This document shows, in pieces, positions 16,038 to 25,195 of a DNA stretch of 42,731 bases. A model generated the notes under the pieces. The model was not told the DNA's origin, did not search any database, and was given only the letters and a program-made list of their open reading frames with translations. Both the position numbers and the translations under genes were made by a program. Location: positions 1 to 42,731 of the forward strand of contig CACYMQ010000038.1 of NCBI GenBank assembly GCA_902775555.1, in the 5' to 3' direction. Source of the DNA: an uncultured Lachnospiraceae bacterium. GTDB lineage: Bacteria; Bacillota; Clostridia; Lachnospirales; Lachnospiraceae. How positions within the stretch are numbered: position 1 is the stretch's first letter; every line of letters starts with the position of its first letter.

Positions 16038-16057
16038 GGCTTTTTACACTTTATACT
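16029..16057 (+). promoter_or_regulatory. Sigma-A promoter of pckA
   Basis: TTGACT, a 17-nt spacer and TATACT, a near-consensus match lying inside the end of the eroded EamA gene. The predicted start at about 16064 leaves a leader of about 108 nt before pckA. Confidence 0.72.
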
Positions 16058-16080
16058 ATATAAGGTTTTTACGAATCGTG

Positions 16081-16138
16081 ATCTGTCCGTAGAACAGGGC
16101 ATCCGCCTCACGGATGACCGGTATGGCGCGGGACGGAT
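16081..16138 (+). promoter_or_regulatory. Structured 5' leader of pckA
   Basis: ATCTGTCC pairs with GGACGGAT (eight pairs, one wobble), enclosing a second helix ATCCG-CCTCA-CGGAT and two unpaired purine- and GC-rich joints. This is a compact multibranch fold of 58 nt that ends about 20 nt before the ribosome site. No known riboswitch class was recognised. It could be a regulatory leader or simply a stabilising 5' structure. Confidence 0.45.
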
Positions 16139-16171
16139 TTCAATATTAAAAGAAAAGAGGTACAAGAGATC

Positions 16172-17788
16172 ATGGCAGTAGTTGACCTGAGCAAGTACGG
16201 CATTACAGACGTACAGGAAATCATTCACAATCCTTCTTTCGAGGATCTTTACAATTTCGAGATGGATCCTTCTCTGGAGGGCTTTGACAAGGGTGTCGAG
16301 ACAGAACTCGGCGCAGTAAATGTTATGACAGGTGTTTACACCGGCCGTTCCCCCAAAGACAAGTTCATCGTTATGGATGAGAACTCCAAGGACACCGTAT
16401 GGTGGAATACACCGGAGTATCCGAACGACAACCATGAAGCTTCTCAGGAAGCATGGGCTGCAGTTAAGGAGATCGCAAAGAAGGAGCTGTCCGGTAAGAA
16501 GCTTTTCGTTGTAGATGCTTTCTGCGGTGCAAATGAAGATACTCGTATGGCTGTCCGCTTCATCATGGAAGTTGCATGGCAGGCACATTTCATCAAGAAC
16601 ATGTTCATCCAGCCGACTGCTGAGGAGCTGGAGAAGTTCGAGCCGGATTTCGTGGTTTACAACGCATCCAAGGCTAAGGTAGAGAACTATAAGGAGCTGG
16701 GTCTCAATTCCGAGACAGCAGTTGTCTTCAACATCACAAGCCGTGAGCAGGTTATCATCAACACATGGTACGGCGGAGAGATGAAGAAGGGTATGTTCTC
16801 CATGATGAACTACTATCTGCCGCTGAAGGGCATCGCTTCCATGCACTGCTCCGCAAATACGGATATGGAAGGCAAGAACACAGCTATCTTCTTCGGTCTG
16901 TCCGGTACAGGTAAGACCACTCTTTCCACAGATCCGAAGCGTCTCCTCATCGGTGATGACGAGCATGGCTGGGATGATAACGGCGTCTTCAACTTCGAAG
17001 GCGGCTGCTATGCAAAGGTTATCAACCTTTCCAAGGAAAATGAGCCGGATATCTACAATGCCATTACACGTGACGCTCTTCTTGAGAACGTTACCGTAGA
17101 TGCAGCAGGCAAGATCGATTTCGATGATAAGAGCGTAACGGAGAATACCCGTGTATCCTATCCCATCGAGCACATCACAAATATCGCAAAGAAGGTCAAC
17201 GGAAAGTCTTCCGGACCGGATGCCGAGAATGTGATCTTCCTGTCCGCTGACGCTTTCGGCGTACTTCCGCCGGTATCCATCCTGACACCGGAGCAGACAC
17301 AGTACTACTTCCTGTCCGGATTTACTGCAAAGCTTGCAGGTACGGAGCGTGGTATCACAGAGCCCACACCGACCTTCTCCGCTTGCTTCGGCCAGGCATT
17401 CCTGGAGCTGCATCCCACAAAGTACGGCGAAGAGCTGGTTAAGAAGATGCAGAAGAACGGTGCCAAGGCTTACCTTGTAAATACAGGATGGAACGGAACA
17501 GGAAAGCGTATCTCCATTCCGGATACCCGTGGTATCATCGATGCGATCCTGAACGGTGACATCAAGAATGCTCCGACCAAGAAGATCCCGTTCTTCGATT
17601 TCGAAGTACCGACAGAGCTTCCGGGTGTTTCCACAGAGATCCTTGATCCCCGTGACACCTATGCAGATGTTGCAGAGTGGGAAGAGAAGGCAAAGGATCT
17701 GGCAGGACGTTTCATCAAGAACTTCAAGAAGTATGAGACAAATGAAGCCGGCAAGGCCCTGGTAGCAGCAGGCCCGAAGCTTGACTGA
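16172..17788 (+). CDS. pckA: Phosphoenolpyruvate carboxykinase (ATP)
   Basis: 538 residues, full length for the ATP-type enzyme that interconverts oxaloacetate and phosphoenolpyruvate. Visible motifs are [11 protein letters not shown] (57-67), the substrate-binding [11 protein letters not shown]-loop (241-250), the metal-site LIGDDEHGW, and the C-terminal [12 protein letters not shown]. In anaerobes the enzyme often runs toward oxaloacetate, conserving ATP. Codon use differs from the neighbours, with more GTT, GCT, AAC and GGT; that pattern suits very high expression rather than recent transfer. It has its own strong promoter, a structured leader and an intrinsic terminator, so it is a single-gene unit. 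Confidence 0.96.
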   Translation: MAVVDLSKYGITDVQEIIHNPSFEDLYNFEMDPSLEGFDKGVETELGAVNVMTGVYTGRSPKDKFIVMDENSKDTVWWNTPEYPNDNHEASQEAWAAVKEIAKKELSGKKLFVVDAFCGANEDTRMAVRFIMEVAWQAHFIKNMFIQPTAEELEKFEPDFVVYNASKAKVENYKELGLNSETAVVFNITSREQVIINTWYGGEMKKGMFSMMNYYLPLKGIASMHCSANTDMEGKNTAIFFGLSGTGKTTLSTDPKRLLIGDDEHGWDDNGVFNFEGGCYAKVINLSKENEPDIYNAITRDALLENVTVDAAGKIDFDDKSVTENTRVSYPIEHITNIAKKVNGKSSGPDAENVIFLSADAFGVLPPVSILTPEQTQYYFLSGFTAKLAGTERGITEPTPTFSACFGQAFLELHPTKYGEELVKKMQKNGAKAYLVNTGWNGTGKRISIPDTRGIIDAILNGDIKNAPTKKIPFFDFEVPTELPGVSTEILDPRDTYADVAEWEEKAKDLAGRFIKNFKKYETNEAGKALVAAGPKLD

Positions 17789-17810
17789 TCGAAAGATCCC
17801 ATAAAGAGAG

Positions 17811-17846
17811 AAAGCTGTATCGCCCGATATGCGATGCAGCTTTTTC
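17811..17846 (+). terminator. Intrinsic terminator of pckA
   Basis: AAAGCTGTATCGC, a short loop, GCGATGCAGC and TTTTT: an 11-bp stem with one internal mismatch and a T-run, starting 22 bp after the pckA stop. Confidence 0.85.
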
Positions 17847-17939
17847 TTGTCATGGCACGGAAAAAGAGGGAACGTCAGGTTTGACAGACAGGGACTCCCG
17901 TCCTATACTGTTGACCTGTCGGAGGTAGAAGAGCAGATC

Positions 17940-19295
17940 ATGGAGGAAAGAGAAGGATTTAATAATCGGCTTGGTTTTATCCTGGTCAGTGCAGGATGTG
18001 CCATAGGGATCGGAAATGTCTGGCGTTTTCCTTATATGGTAGGAGAGAACGGCGGTGCTGTTTTTGTTCTTTTTTATCTGATCTTCCTGGTACTTATGGG
18101 AGTGCCCGTGCTTACCATGGAACTGGCTGTGGGCCGTGCCAGCGGCTTGACGGTCATGCAGGGGATGAAGAAGCTGGAGAAGCCGGGCCATAAATGGCAT
18201 ATGCATGGATGGGTCTGCGTGATCGGTTCGGCCCTGCTCATGATGTATTATACAACCGTGTCAGGCTGGATGCTGGCATATTTCTGGAAATTCCTGAAAG
18301 GGGATTTTGAAAATATCGGAGCGGAGGAGCTCGGGAAGAGCTTTGACCGTCTGACCGGGGATACCGGAATGATGCTGATCTTCGTGGCCATCGTGGTCGT
18401 ATTGGGATTTCTGGTCCTTAGCTTCGGAGTACAGAAAGGACTGGAAGCAGTCAATAAATTCATGATGATCGGACTCTTCGGACTGATCCTGGCATTGGTG
18501 GTGAACAGTATCCTGCTGAAGGGCAGCGGGGAAGGGATAAAGTTTTATCTTCTTCCGGATTTCGAAAGGGCAGCTGCCAGCGGATGGATACATGTGATCT
18601 CGCAGTCCATGACCCAGGCCTTCTTTACCCTCAGCGTGGGGATCGGAACCATGGAAATCTTCGGCAGTTACATGAGTAAGGACCGCACGATCACGGGAGA
18701 ATCCATCCGTATCATCGGGCTGGATACCTTTGTAGCACTGATGGCGGGACTTATCATTTTCCCGGCATGCTTCTCCTACGGTGTGGAACCGGATCAGGGT
18801 CCTTCTCTGATCTTTGAAACTCTTCCCAGGATCTTCGTGGATATGGAAGGAGGCAGGATCTGGGGAGCTCTGTTCTTCCTCTTTATGGTCTTCGCCAGCT
18901 TCTCCACGGTCACTGCGGTATGTGAGAATCTGGTCCGCACATTTATGGACAATCTCGGTTGGTCAAGGATCCGGTCTGTCATAGCGAATTTCTTCCTGAT
19001 CCTGTTCGGCAGTGTGCCCTGTGTTCTGGGGTTCAGTATCTGGAAGGATGTGGAAGTGGGAGGCATGAATGTTCTCTCCCTGGAGGATTTTATCGTAAGC
19101 AATATCCTGCTTCCCGGCGGGTCGCTGGTATTTGCGTGCTTCTGCTGCTGGAAGTTCGGATGGGGTGCGGAGAAATATCTGGAAGAGACAAATACGGGAA
19201 AGGGGATCAGAATGTCCCCAAAACTGATCCCCTACTTTAAGTATGTATTACCGCTTCTGATCCTCTTTATTCTGATCAAAAGTATTTTTCAATAA
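17940..19295 (+). CDS. Sodium-dependent transporter, NSS (SNF) family
   Basis: 451 residues with about eleven hydrophobic helices. The N-terminal GCAIGIGNVWRFPYMVGENGG is the neurotransmitter:sodium symporter signature, which forms part of the sodium and substrate sites in the first unwound helix. Bacterial relatives (MhsT, TnaT, LeuT) take up hydrophobic or aromatic amino acids with sodium; the substrate here cannot be read. The ATG was chosen because the conserved core begins right after it and GGAGG lies 13 nt upstream, a little far. It runs convergent with galK, only 21 bp separating the stops, with no obvious terminator. Confidence 0.9.
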   Translation: MEEREGFNNRLGFILVSAGCAIGIGNVWRFPYMVGENGGAVFVLFYLIFLVLMGVPVLTMELAVGRASGLTVMQGMKKLEKPGHKWHMHGWVCVIGSALLMMYYTTVSGWMLAYFWKFLKGDFENIGAEELGKSFDRLTGDTGMMLIFVAIVVVLGFLVLSFGVQKGLEAVNKFMMIGLFGLILALVVNSILLKGSGEGIKFYLLPDFERAAASGWIHVISQSMTQAFFTLSVGIGTMEIFGSYMSKDRTITGESIRIIGLDTFVALMAGLIIFPACFSYGVEPDQGPSLIFETLPRIFVDMEGGRIWGALFFLFMVFASFSTVTAVCENLVRTFMDNLGWSRIRSVIANFFLILFGSVPCVLGFSIWKDVEVGGMNVLSLEDFIVSNILLPGGSLVFACFCCWKFGWGAEKYLEETNTGKGIRMSPKLIPYFKYVLPLLILFILIKSIFQ

Positions 19296-19316
19296 GCTTT
19301 CACCCGGAATAAACGG

Positions 19317-20636
19317 TTAAAGCACCCGGATCCCTCCGTATTTCCGGATCTTTAATACCATACAGGAGCCCTCTCCGAAGAGTGCATCCATGGCTGTACG
19401 ATAGGTGTCGGTCTTGTCCTCGGGGACGAAGGCCTGGATGGTTCCGGCAAAGCCGCCGCCATGAACACGGACGACACCTGTGTCCATCAGGCTGATATCT
19501 CCGGAGGACAGCCCCAGAACGGATTCACTGACAGCAAGAGCTATGGACATGTTCTGATGCCCGATGTCATGTGTCGTATATACATTTTGAAGAAATTTAT
19601 AGGACGAATCACCTGAAGCCCTTACGGCCCGCAGGAAGGAACGGATATCGCCGGTTCGAAGTGCAGTGGACTCTGCCTCGACCCGGCGGTTTTCTTTATA
19701 GAAATGCAGGGCGCGGAGAACCGGCCGGTCTCCGAGTTTCTCACGGAGTTCGGGGATGGCGCGGATCATTTCCTCTTCGGGAACCTCCCGGAGGACGTCC
19801 TTCCCGAAGTACGACGCCACGGCTTTCATTTCCGCGGGAACAGCCGCATAGTCTGCAGTCAGATCCGCATGGGATCCCTTGGTGTCGGTGATGCAGAGGC
19901 GGTAGCCGGCCCGGTCCAGGTCGAAGTCGATCCGTTCGATCCTTGGCTCCTCCGGATCCTCGAAGTCCATGTGGCACAGGCTTCCTACGGAACAGGCCAT
20001 CTGATCCATCAGACCGCAGGGCTTTCCGAAGTAGACGTTCTCCGCGTATTGTCCGATCTTTGCGATGGTTATGTCATCGCAGGCCATTTCATTGTAAAGC
20101 CCGTTCAGGATCGCTCCGATCAGAGTTTCGAACGCAGCGGAAGAGGAGAGCCCGGAACCACCCAGGACCTCACTCGTGATATAGGCTTTGAAGCCGCCGA
20201 CCTTGTATCCCCTTGCTGCAAATCCGGCAGCCACTCCCCGGATCAGACCGGCAGTGGTGCCTTCCTCTTCCGGAAGAGGTGAAAGCGAAGATGAGTTCTC
20301 CGGAAGGACCAGTCGGATCTCGGGATATCCGGCGGATACGACCCGGATCTCCGGATCCTCCGATGGCGTTGCAACAGCGATGGCATCGTCATTGATGGAG
20401 GCGGCAAGCACTTCTCCATGCTGGTGATCGGTATGGTTTCCGCCGATCTCCGTTCTGCCGGGGGCGCTGAAGATCCCGGCCGGGAGATCCCCGTAGAGTG
20501 AGCGAAAGGAGTTCAGGGCATCCAGGTACCGTGCCACTTCTCCATTGATCCTCGACGGCTCACGGTAGATATCCAGCAGCTTCCTCCGGAATTCTTCCGA
20601 CTCTATGGTTTTCTGTAAGATAGCGATCGTCTGCAT
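19317..20636 (-). CDS. galK: Galactokinase
   Basis: 439 residues of the GHMP kinase family. The N-terminal galactokinase block appears as GRTEIGGNHTDHQHG (usually GRVNLIGEHTDY), the phosphate-binding motif as GGSGLSSSAAFE, and the third GHMP motif near the C-terminus as VHGGGFAGT. It phosphorylates galactose to galactose 1-phosphate, the first step of the Leloir pathway; galT and galE are not in the window. The ATG with GCGGAGGAC upstream was preferred over an ATG 18 codons earlier. The Glu-to-Asn change in the signature is seen, to my knowledge, in a clostridial subgroup of the family, so a related sugar substrate cannot be excluded. Confidence 0.88.
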   Translation of the reverse strand: MQTIAILQKTIESEEFRRKLLDIYREPSRINGEVARYLDALNSFRSLYGDLPAGIFSAPGRTEIGGNHTDHQHGEVLAASINDDAIAVATPSEDPEIRVVSAGYPEIRLVLPENSSSLSPLPEEEGTTAGLIRGVAAGFAARGYKVGGFKAYITSEVLGGSGLSSSAAFETLIGAILNGLYNEMACDDITIAKIGQYAENVYFGKPCGLMDQMACSVGSLCHMDFEDPEEPRIERIDFDLDRAGYRLCITDTKGSHADLTADYAAVPAEMKAVASYFGKDVLREVPEEEMIRAIPELREKLGDRPVLRALHFYKENRRVEAESTALRTGDIRSFLRAVRASGDSSYKFLQNVYTTHDIGHQNMSIALAVSESVLGLSSGDISLMDTGVVRVHGGGFAGTIQAFVPEDKTDTYRTAMDALFGEGSCMVLKIRKYGGIRVL

Positions 20637-20689
20637 AGGGTGTCCTCCGCATTCTTTTTGTCTTTGTTTTTTTCGATATATCTGATGCA

Positions 20690-20718
20690 ACTATAGCACG
20701 GATCCGTAGAAAAGTTAA
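20690..20718 (-). promoter_or_regulatory. Predicted galK promoter
   Basis: Read on the minus strand: TTAACT, a 17-nt spacer and TATAGT, about 54 bp before the chosen galK start. Confidence 0.55.
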
Positions 20719-20739
20719 TCCTGCTCCTTGCTTTTTTTG

Positions 20740-20761
20740 TATACATTGGTGAAAATGTATA
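20740..20761. promoter_or_regulatory. Perfect inverted repeat between galK and the EAL gene
   Basis: TATACATT, six bases, AATGTATA: two perfect 8-bp arms. It is about 20 bp upstream of the galK -35 box and 54 bp upstream of the -35 of the divergent promoter. The size and symmetry suit a dimeric regulator, more likely an activator given its position. No regulator gene is nearby. Confidence 0.5.
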
Positions 20762-20814
20762 GTTTGCAATTTCATTTTTGTAGTGAATTTATACGAATAT
20801 CATTGTGCAGAATG

Positions 20815-20843
20815 TAGATTTGTTTATGCAAATGTGATACAAT
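20815..20843 (+). promoter_or_regulatory. Possible promoter of the EAL/MoxR operon
   Basis: TAGATT, a 17-nt spacer and TACAAT. The -10 is good and the -35 poor. A leader of about 70 nt with GCCCA/TGGGC arms would follow before the ribosome site AAAGGAGG. Confidence 0.4.
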
Positions 20844-20921
20844 ACTGTTAGGTAAGTGCGCCCATCTGAGAGGGTGGGCCGGGACATGAGATCATGATGA
20901 AAAAGAAAGGAGGAAGAAGGT

Positions 20922-22814
20922 ATGCCGGTACATATACAAACCTGTGGACTTGTACTCGATATATTGTTGATCTATTTCTTCCTCCGGCATGAAACCGTAG
21001 GACTCTTCAGCGAACGGATCTTCCGTCTTGCTCTGGTGGTCAATACGGTTTGTGTGATTCTTGATATTCTTTCCGTATTCGGGATCGTTCTTCATGATGT
21101 TCTTCCGGAATTTGTGGTACTGGGAGTGTGCAAGCTCTATCTTGTATCGCTTCTGGGCAGTGCATTTATCGGATTCCTGTACACCAGCAATGATGTTCAG
21201 CATCTTCGTGAAGACGAGGTATTCAATCGCGTCATCCGTATCATCTGCGGACTCGGAGCTTTCTTTATCCTGGTTTTACCCATCGATTATTATCATGAAG
21301 GCAATATCGTTTACTCCTATGGATTGTCAACGGGAGTTACCTATATCTTTGCTCCTGTCTTCATCGTCGGATCCCTGATCATGACATTTACCCACGGAAG
21401 GTATATGAATGCAGGCAGAAGAAATGTGATCCGTGCATGGATGTCCCTGGAGATCCTTGCGGCAACATTACAGTTCATCTTCCCGCAGCTCCTTCTGGTG
21501 GGCTTCGGTTCCTCCATGGGACTCTTCATCCTCTATTGTGAGCTGGAAAGCCCGGAGGTGTATCTGGACCGTACAACAGGTGTGTTCTCCTCGGATACAC
21601 TGATCCTCTATCTGAAGCAGATGTTCGTGGAGAGCAGAAAGTTCGTGGGGATCATGATCTGCACGGAGGATGACTGGAAGATGGATAATGAGCAGGAGAC
21701 CAGGATCCTTCTGGAGATCACCGAGTACCTGCATTCCTTTAAAAATGCAAAGCTGTTCCGGTATTCGGGAAATGATTTCATGCTGATCTATGATAGTGAG
21801 GAACATGAGAAGGATCAGATAGAGAGTGCCATCAATCTGGATGTGATCAAGGAACGGTTCCAGAAGCCCTTTAACGGAAATATGACCATTGACGCCAAGT
21901 TCCTCTATATCCCGGATGCGCGGATCGCTACGGATTATGACGAATATCTGGAGATCTGCAGGATCAATAAGGATGAGATGGACAGGAACGAGACCAGCAG
22001 GCTTCTGGATGATAAGGCAGCGAGCGATATCCGTCAGCAGAGATGGGTCAAGGGAGAGATCGTAAGTGCACTTGCCGAGGACCGGGTGCAGGTACATTTT
22101 CAACCAATCTGGTCCATTGAGGAGCAGAGGTTTGTATCAGCGGAAGCACTGGCCAGGATCGTCAGTTCGGAAGGCAAGCTGATCATGCCCGGACTCTTCA
22201 TTCCGGTGGCGGAGGAGTATGGTCTGATCGATCAGATCGGGGAAAGAGTATTCGAGATCACCTGTCGGACCTTCCGTGAGAAGGCATTGAGAGACATGGG
22301 TATTGAGTACCTGGAGGTGAATCTTTCGGTAGCACAGTGTGAGAACAGAAAGCTTTCGGAGATCTACAATAAGATCATGGAAAAGGAAGAGATCGAACCG
22401 GCCATGATCAATCTGGAGATCACGGAAAGCTCTACTTTGCATTACAGAAATATACTGCTCGAGAATATGAATGCCCTGGGGCGGATGGGCTGCAGCTTCT
22501 CGCTGGATGACTTCGGTACCGGTGAGAGCAACCTGAACTATATCGTAGACATGCCGGTTCAGATCGTAAAGTTTGACCGTTCCATGGTACAGGATTACTT
22601 CGTGAATGAAAGGGCGAAGACCGTCATGCGCGCTACGGTTTCCATGATCAAGGAGATCGGGCTGAAGATCGTGGCGGAGGGAGTCGAAACTAAGGAACAA
22701 CTTGACGCAATGGAGGAATTGGGTGTAGATTATATCCAGGGTTATTACTTCTCCAAGCCACTAGCTGAGAAGGATTTCCTGAATTTCCTCACAGTTAAAA
22801 ATCAGGTTGCATGA
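20922..22814 (+). CDS. Membrane-bound EAL protein with degenerate GGDEF domain
   Basis: 630 residues. The first 207 form about seven membrane helices, a likely sensor. Residues 215-370 resemble a GGDEF domain, but the signature is SGNDF (282-286), so cyclase activity is unlikely. Residues 375-630 are an EAL domain with its catalytic set intact: EAL at 408-410, NLEITES, LDDFGTG, KFDRSM, VAEGVET and QGYYFSKP. EAL enzymes cleave cyclic di-GMP to pGpG. A strong AAAGGAGGAAG site precedes the ATG. The MoxR gene starts 19 bp after its stop, so it is probably the first gene of that operon. This links cyclic di-GMP to the envelope-associated MoxR/VWA system (inference). Confidence 0.9.
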   Translation: MPVHIQTCGLVLDILLIYFFLRHETVGLFSERIFRLALVVNTVCVILDILSVFGIVLHDVLPEFVVLGVCKLYLVSLLGSAFIGFLYTSNDVQHLREDEVFNRVIRIICGLGAFFILVLPIDYYHEGNIVYSYGLSTGVTYIFAPVFIVGSLIMTFTHGRYMNAGRRNVIRAWMSLEILAATLQFIFPQLLLVGFGSSMGLFILYCELESPEVYLDRTTGVFSSDTLILYLKQMFVESRKFVGIMICTEDDWKMDNEQETRILLEITEYLHSFKNAKLFRYSGNDFMLIYDSEEHEKDQIESAINLDVIKERFQKPFNGNMTIDAKFLYIPDARIATDYDEYLEICRINKDEMDRNETSRLLDDKAASDIRQQRWVKGEIVSALAEDRVQVHFQPIWSIEEQRFVSAEALARIVSSEGKLIMPGLFIPVAEEYGLIDQIGERVFEITCRTFREKALRDMGIEYLEVNLSVAQCENRKLSEIYNKIMEKEEIEPAMINLEITESSTLHYRNILLENMNALGRMGCSFSLDDFGTGESNLNYIVDMPVQIVKFDRSMVQDYFVNERAKTVMRATVSMIKEIGLKIVAEGVETKEQLDAMEELGVDYIQGYYFSKPLAEKDFLNFLTVKNQVA

Positions 22815-22833
22815 CCGAAGTAAGGAGTAAGAA

Positions 22834-23826
22834 GTGGAACAGCAGAATAATATTCTACAGGAAGAGTTTGACGAATCCCAGGAGATCATAGGGAAACTGT
22901 CAGGCTACTACGATTCGAAGGTCGTAGGTCAGAGAATGATGAAATTTGCACTGGTGGCAGCTGTTATGGCAGACGGACACATCCTTGTGGAGTCCGTGCC
23001 GGGTCTCGCGAAGACCACAGCTGCCAAGGCCATTTCCGATGCAGTGGCCGGGAAGTTCTCCCGGATCCAGTGTACGCCGGATCTCCTTCCCAGTGATATC
23101 ATAGGTACGCAGATTTATAATCAGTCTTCCGGACGGTTCGAGACGATCCTCGGACCGGTCTTTGCGAATTTCGTCCTGCTGGACGAGATCAACCGCTCCA
23201 GCGCCAAGACACAGAGTGCCATGCTGGAGGCCATGCAGGAACGGCATGTCACCATCGGCGGTGTGACATATGAGATGCCGGAGGACGTGTTCATCGTTAT
23301 CGCAACCCAGAACCCCATCGAGCAGGAGGGAACCTACCTTTTGTCCGAGGCGCAGACGGATCGTTTCCTGATCAAGGAGAAGATCACCTATCCTTCGCCC
23401 GAGGAGGAGGCCGAGATCCTGAACCGCATCGAGAGCGGGGCTATGGAGAAGTCTCCTGCGGTCCTTACGATCCAGGATGTGGACCGGTTGCAGGCGATCA
23501 CAGAGAAAGTCTATGTGGATCCTTCCATAAAGAAATATATCTCCTACATCGTAGATGCCACAAGACATGTGGATACGGTGCTTCCGGAGGAACTGGCACG
23601 GTACGTACGTATGGGTGCAAGCCCCCGTGCGTCCATCGCATTCCTTAAGATCGCGAAGGCAGTTGCCCTTCTGTACGGACGCACCTACGTAACTCCGGAT
23701 GACGTGAAGGCGCTCCGGCATCAGGTGTTGCGTCACAGGGTGGAGCTGAACTATGCGGCTATAGCGGATGATGTCTCCGTAGAGACCATCATTGATAAGA
23801 TTTTCGGCAGCATACGTACACCGTAA
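22834..23826 (+). CDS. MoxR-family AAA+ ATPase (first module)
   Basis: 330 residues. Walker A is ESVPGLAKTT (residues 53-62; Ala replaces the usual Gly before Lys), Walker B FVLLDEINR, sensor 1 VIATQNPIEQEGTY, and the arginine region MGASPRAS. These are the MoxR marks. MoxR ATPases act as chaperones that load or remodel von Willebrand factor A partners; two such partners are encoded downstream. It starts with GTG after TAAGGAG. The unit continues with DUF58, DUF4381-like, VWA, VWA and TPR genes, the order of Bat-type operons. Confidence 0.93.
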   Translation: MEQQNNILQEEFDESQEIIGKLSGYYDSKVVGQRMMKFALVAAVMADGHILVESVPGLAKTTAAKAISDAVAGKFSRIQCTPDLLPSDIIGTQIYNQSSGRFETILGPVFANFVLLDEINRSSAKTQSAMLEAMQERHVTIGGVTYEMPEDVFIVIATQNPIEQEGTYLLSEAQTDRFLIKEKITYPSPEEEAEILNRIESGAMEKSPAVLTIQDVDRLQAITEKVYVDPSIKKYISYIVDATRHVDTVLPEELARYVRMGASPRASIAFLKIAKAVALLYGRTYVTPDDVKALRHQVLRHRVELNYAAIADDVSVETIIDKIFGSIRTP

Positions 23827-23842
23827 GGCAGGAGATACGGAT

Positions 23843-24709
23843 ATGGATTACGATTTTCTGTCCAGGATCAGGGCAAATCTGACACTCTATTCCAAAAAGA
23901 AAACTGCAAATCTGCTGGACGGAGGATTCCGCTCGATCTTTCGGGGGCGGAGTCTTGATTTTGATGACCTGAGAGAGTATACCTATGGTGACAATGTCCG
24001 TGATATCGACTGGAAATCATCCTCCAAGACGGGGAAGACCCTGGTCCGGCGCTATATCGCCGAGCGTAAGCACAATATCCTTCTGGTTGGAGATTCCGGT
24101 ACCAAGATGGTTGCCGATACCCGGAGCGGAGAACCCAAGGAGAGGCTGGCTGTTATGACGCTGGGCTCTTTGGCGTATCTGGCAAACCGGCACGGGGATG
24201 ATTTTGCGGTACTTATGAACCGTGGAAAGGGAATGGATTTCAGCTTCTTTAAATCGGGAGAAGTCCATTTTGAACGGATCGTGAGACGATATGAGACCAC
24301 CATCGGACAGTCCCACAGAAAGGATCTCGGGGCACTGTTAAACTATGTGGCGGATCATTTCCGTAGACGGATGCTGATCTTCGTGGTGACGGATATGGAG
24401 GGAGTGTCCCATATCGATGACCGTCTGCTGAAGAAGCTGACGGTACAGAGCGATGTGATGATCCTCGTTATATCGGATGCGTATCTCACGGGAGATAATG
24501 CCTACGATGTGGAGGAACGTGATTATGAGCCGGATTTCCTGCAGAGATCCAAACGCCTCGGACGGCTGGAGCGGCAGGAGAGAGAGGCAAGGCGCGCGGA
24601 GTTTGAGATACTCTGCAAGCGATATGAGGTCGGATATACGGTGATCGACAGGGAAAATGAGATGATCGACCGTATCGCCGAGCTGTTGGAAGAACACAAG
24701 GGAGCATAA
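23843..24709 (+). CDS. DUF58 domain protein
   Basis: 288 residues, soluble. GRSLDFDDLREYTYGDNVRD followed by IDWKSSSKTG (about residues 35-65) is the DUF58 core, always found next to MoxR ATPases; the rest resembles a VWA-like Rossmann fold lacking a full metal site. The C-terminal 60 residues are charged and probably helical. AGGAG precedes the ATG, which lies 16 bp after the MoxR stop; a longer in-frame start inside MoxR has no ribosome site. The molecular role of DUF58 is not settled; adaptor or partner of MoxR is the usual suggestion. Confidence 0.88.
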   Translation: MDYDFLSRIRANLTLYSKKKTANLLDGGFRSIFRGRSLDFDDLREYTYGDNVRDIDWKSSSKTGKTLVRRYIAERKHNILLVGDSGTKMVADTRSGEPKERLAVMTLGSLAYLANRHGDDFAVLMNRGKGMDFSFFKSGEVHFERIVRRYETTIGQSHRKDLGALLNYVADHFRRRMLIFVVTDMEGVSHIDDRLLKKLTVQSDVMILVISDAYLTGDNAYDVEERDYEPDFLQRSKRLGRLERQEREARRAEFEILCKRYEVGYTVIDRENEMIDRIAELLEEHKGA

Positions 24710-24712
24710 GGG

Positions 24713-25195
24713 ATGGTTACATCAGTTGAATTACAAGATCCAATGTCATACTATCTCTTCTGGCTGATCATGGTGATCCTTGCGGTGGTAGTGGCATTCT
24801 TCCTGCAGCTCTTCTTCCGGATCCGGCTGAAGGACCGGTTGAGGAGAAAGAGAGAGAAGACGCCGAAGGTACATCCGCCGAAGAAGAAACCCCTGCCTGT
24901 GCTGAAGTGGGAATATCTGCAAAGGCTTGATCATCTGGAGCGGGGGATCCATGCCGGGGCCTATGACAAGCGTACTGCTTATCAGGAGCTTTCCATGCTG
25001 ATCCGTTCCTTTGTGACGGACGCAACGGGGATCAAAGTGCAGAACTTCTCCCTGCTGGAGATCCGAAGAGTCGGTATTCCGGGGCTGACAGCTCTGGTAC
25101 AGGAGTATTATGAGCCGGAATTCGCGCGGCAGTCCATGGCGGACATCCGTGCATCCCTGTTCCGGACCAGAAAGGCGATTGAATTATGGAGTTGA
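24713..25195 (+). CDS. Membrane protein of the DUF4381 type
   Basis: 160 residues with a single hydrophobic helix (about 13-35), a very basic cytoplasmic stretch (RLKDRLRRKREKTPK) and a helical domain (about 65-160) with the pattern YQELSMLIRSFVTDATGI, typical of DUF4381 proteins in MoxR/Bat operons. The gene begins 3 bp after the DUF58 stop and overlaps the next gene by 10 bp, so its product is probably made in step with the VWA proteins. Family assignment is from context and pattern, not from a search. Confidence 0.75.
   Translation: MVTSVELQDPMSYYLFWLIMVILAVVVAFFLQLFFRIRLKDRLRRKREKTPKVHPPKKKPLPVLKWEYLQRLDHLERGIHAGAYDKRTAYQELSMLIRSFVTDATGIKVQNFSLLEIRRVGIPGLTALVQEYYEPEFARQSMADIRASLFRTRKAIELWS

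Noticed and set aside
16172-17788. pckA as horizontally acquired because its codon use differs
   Set aside because: The shift is toward codons expected of a very highly expressed core gene, and the ends show no mobile-element marks.
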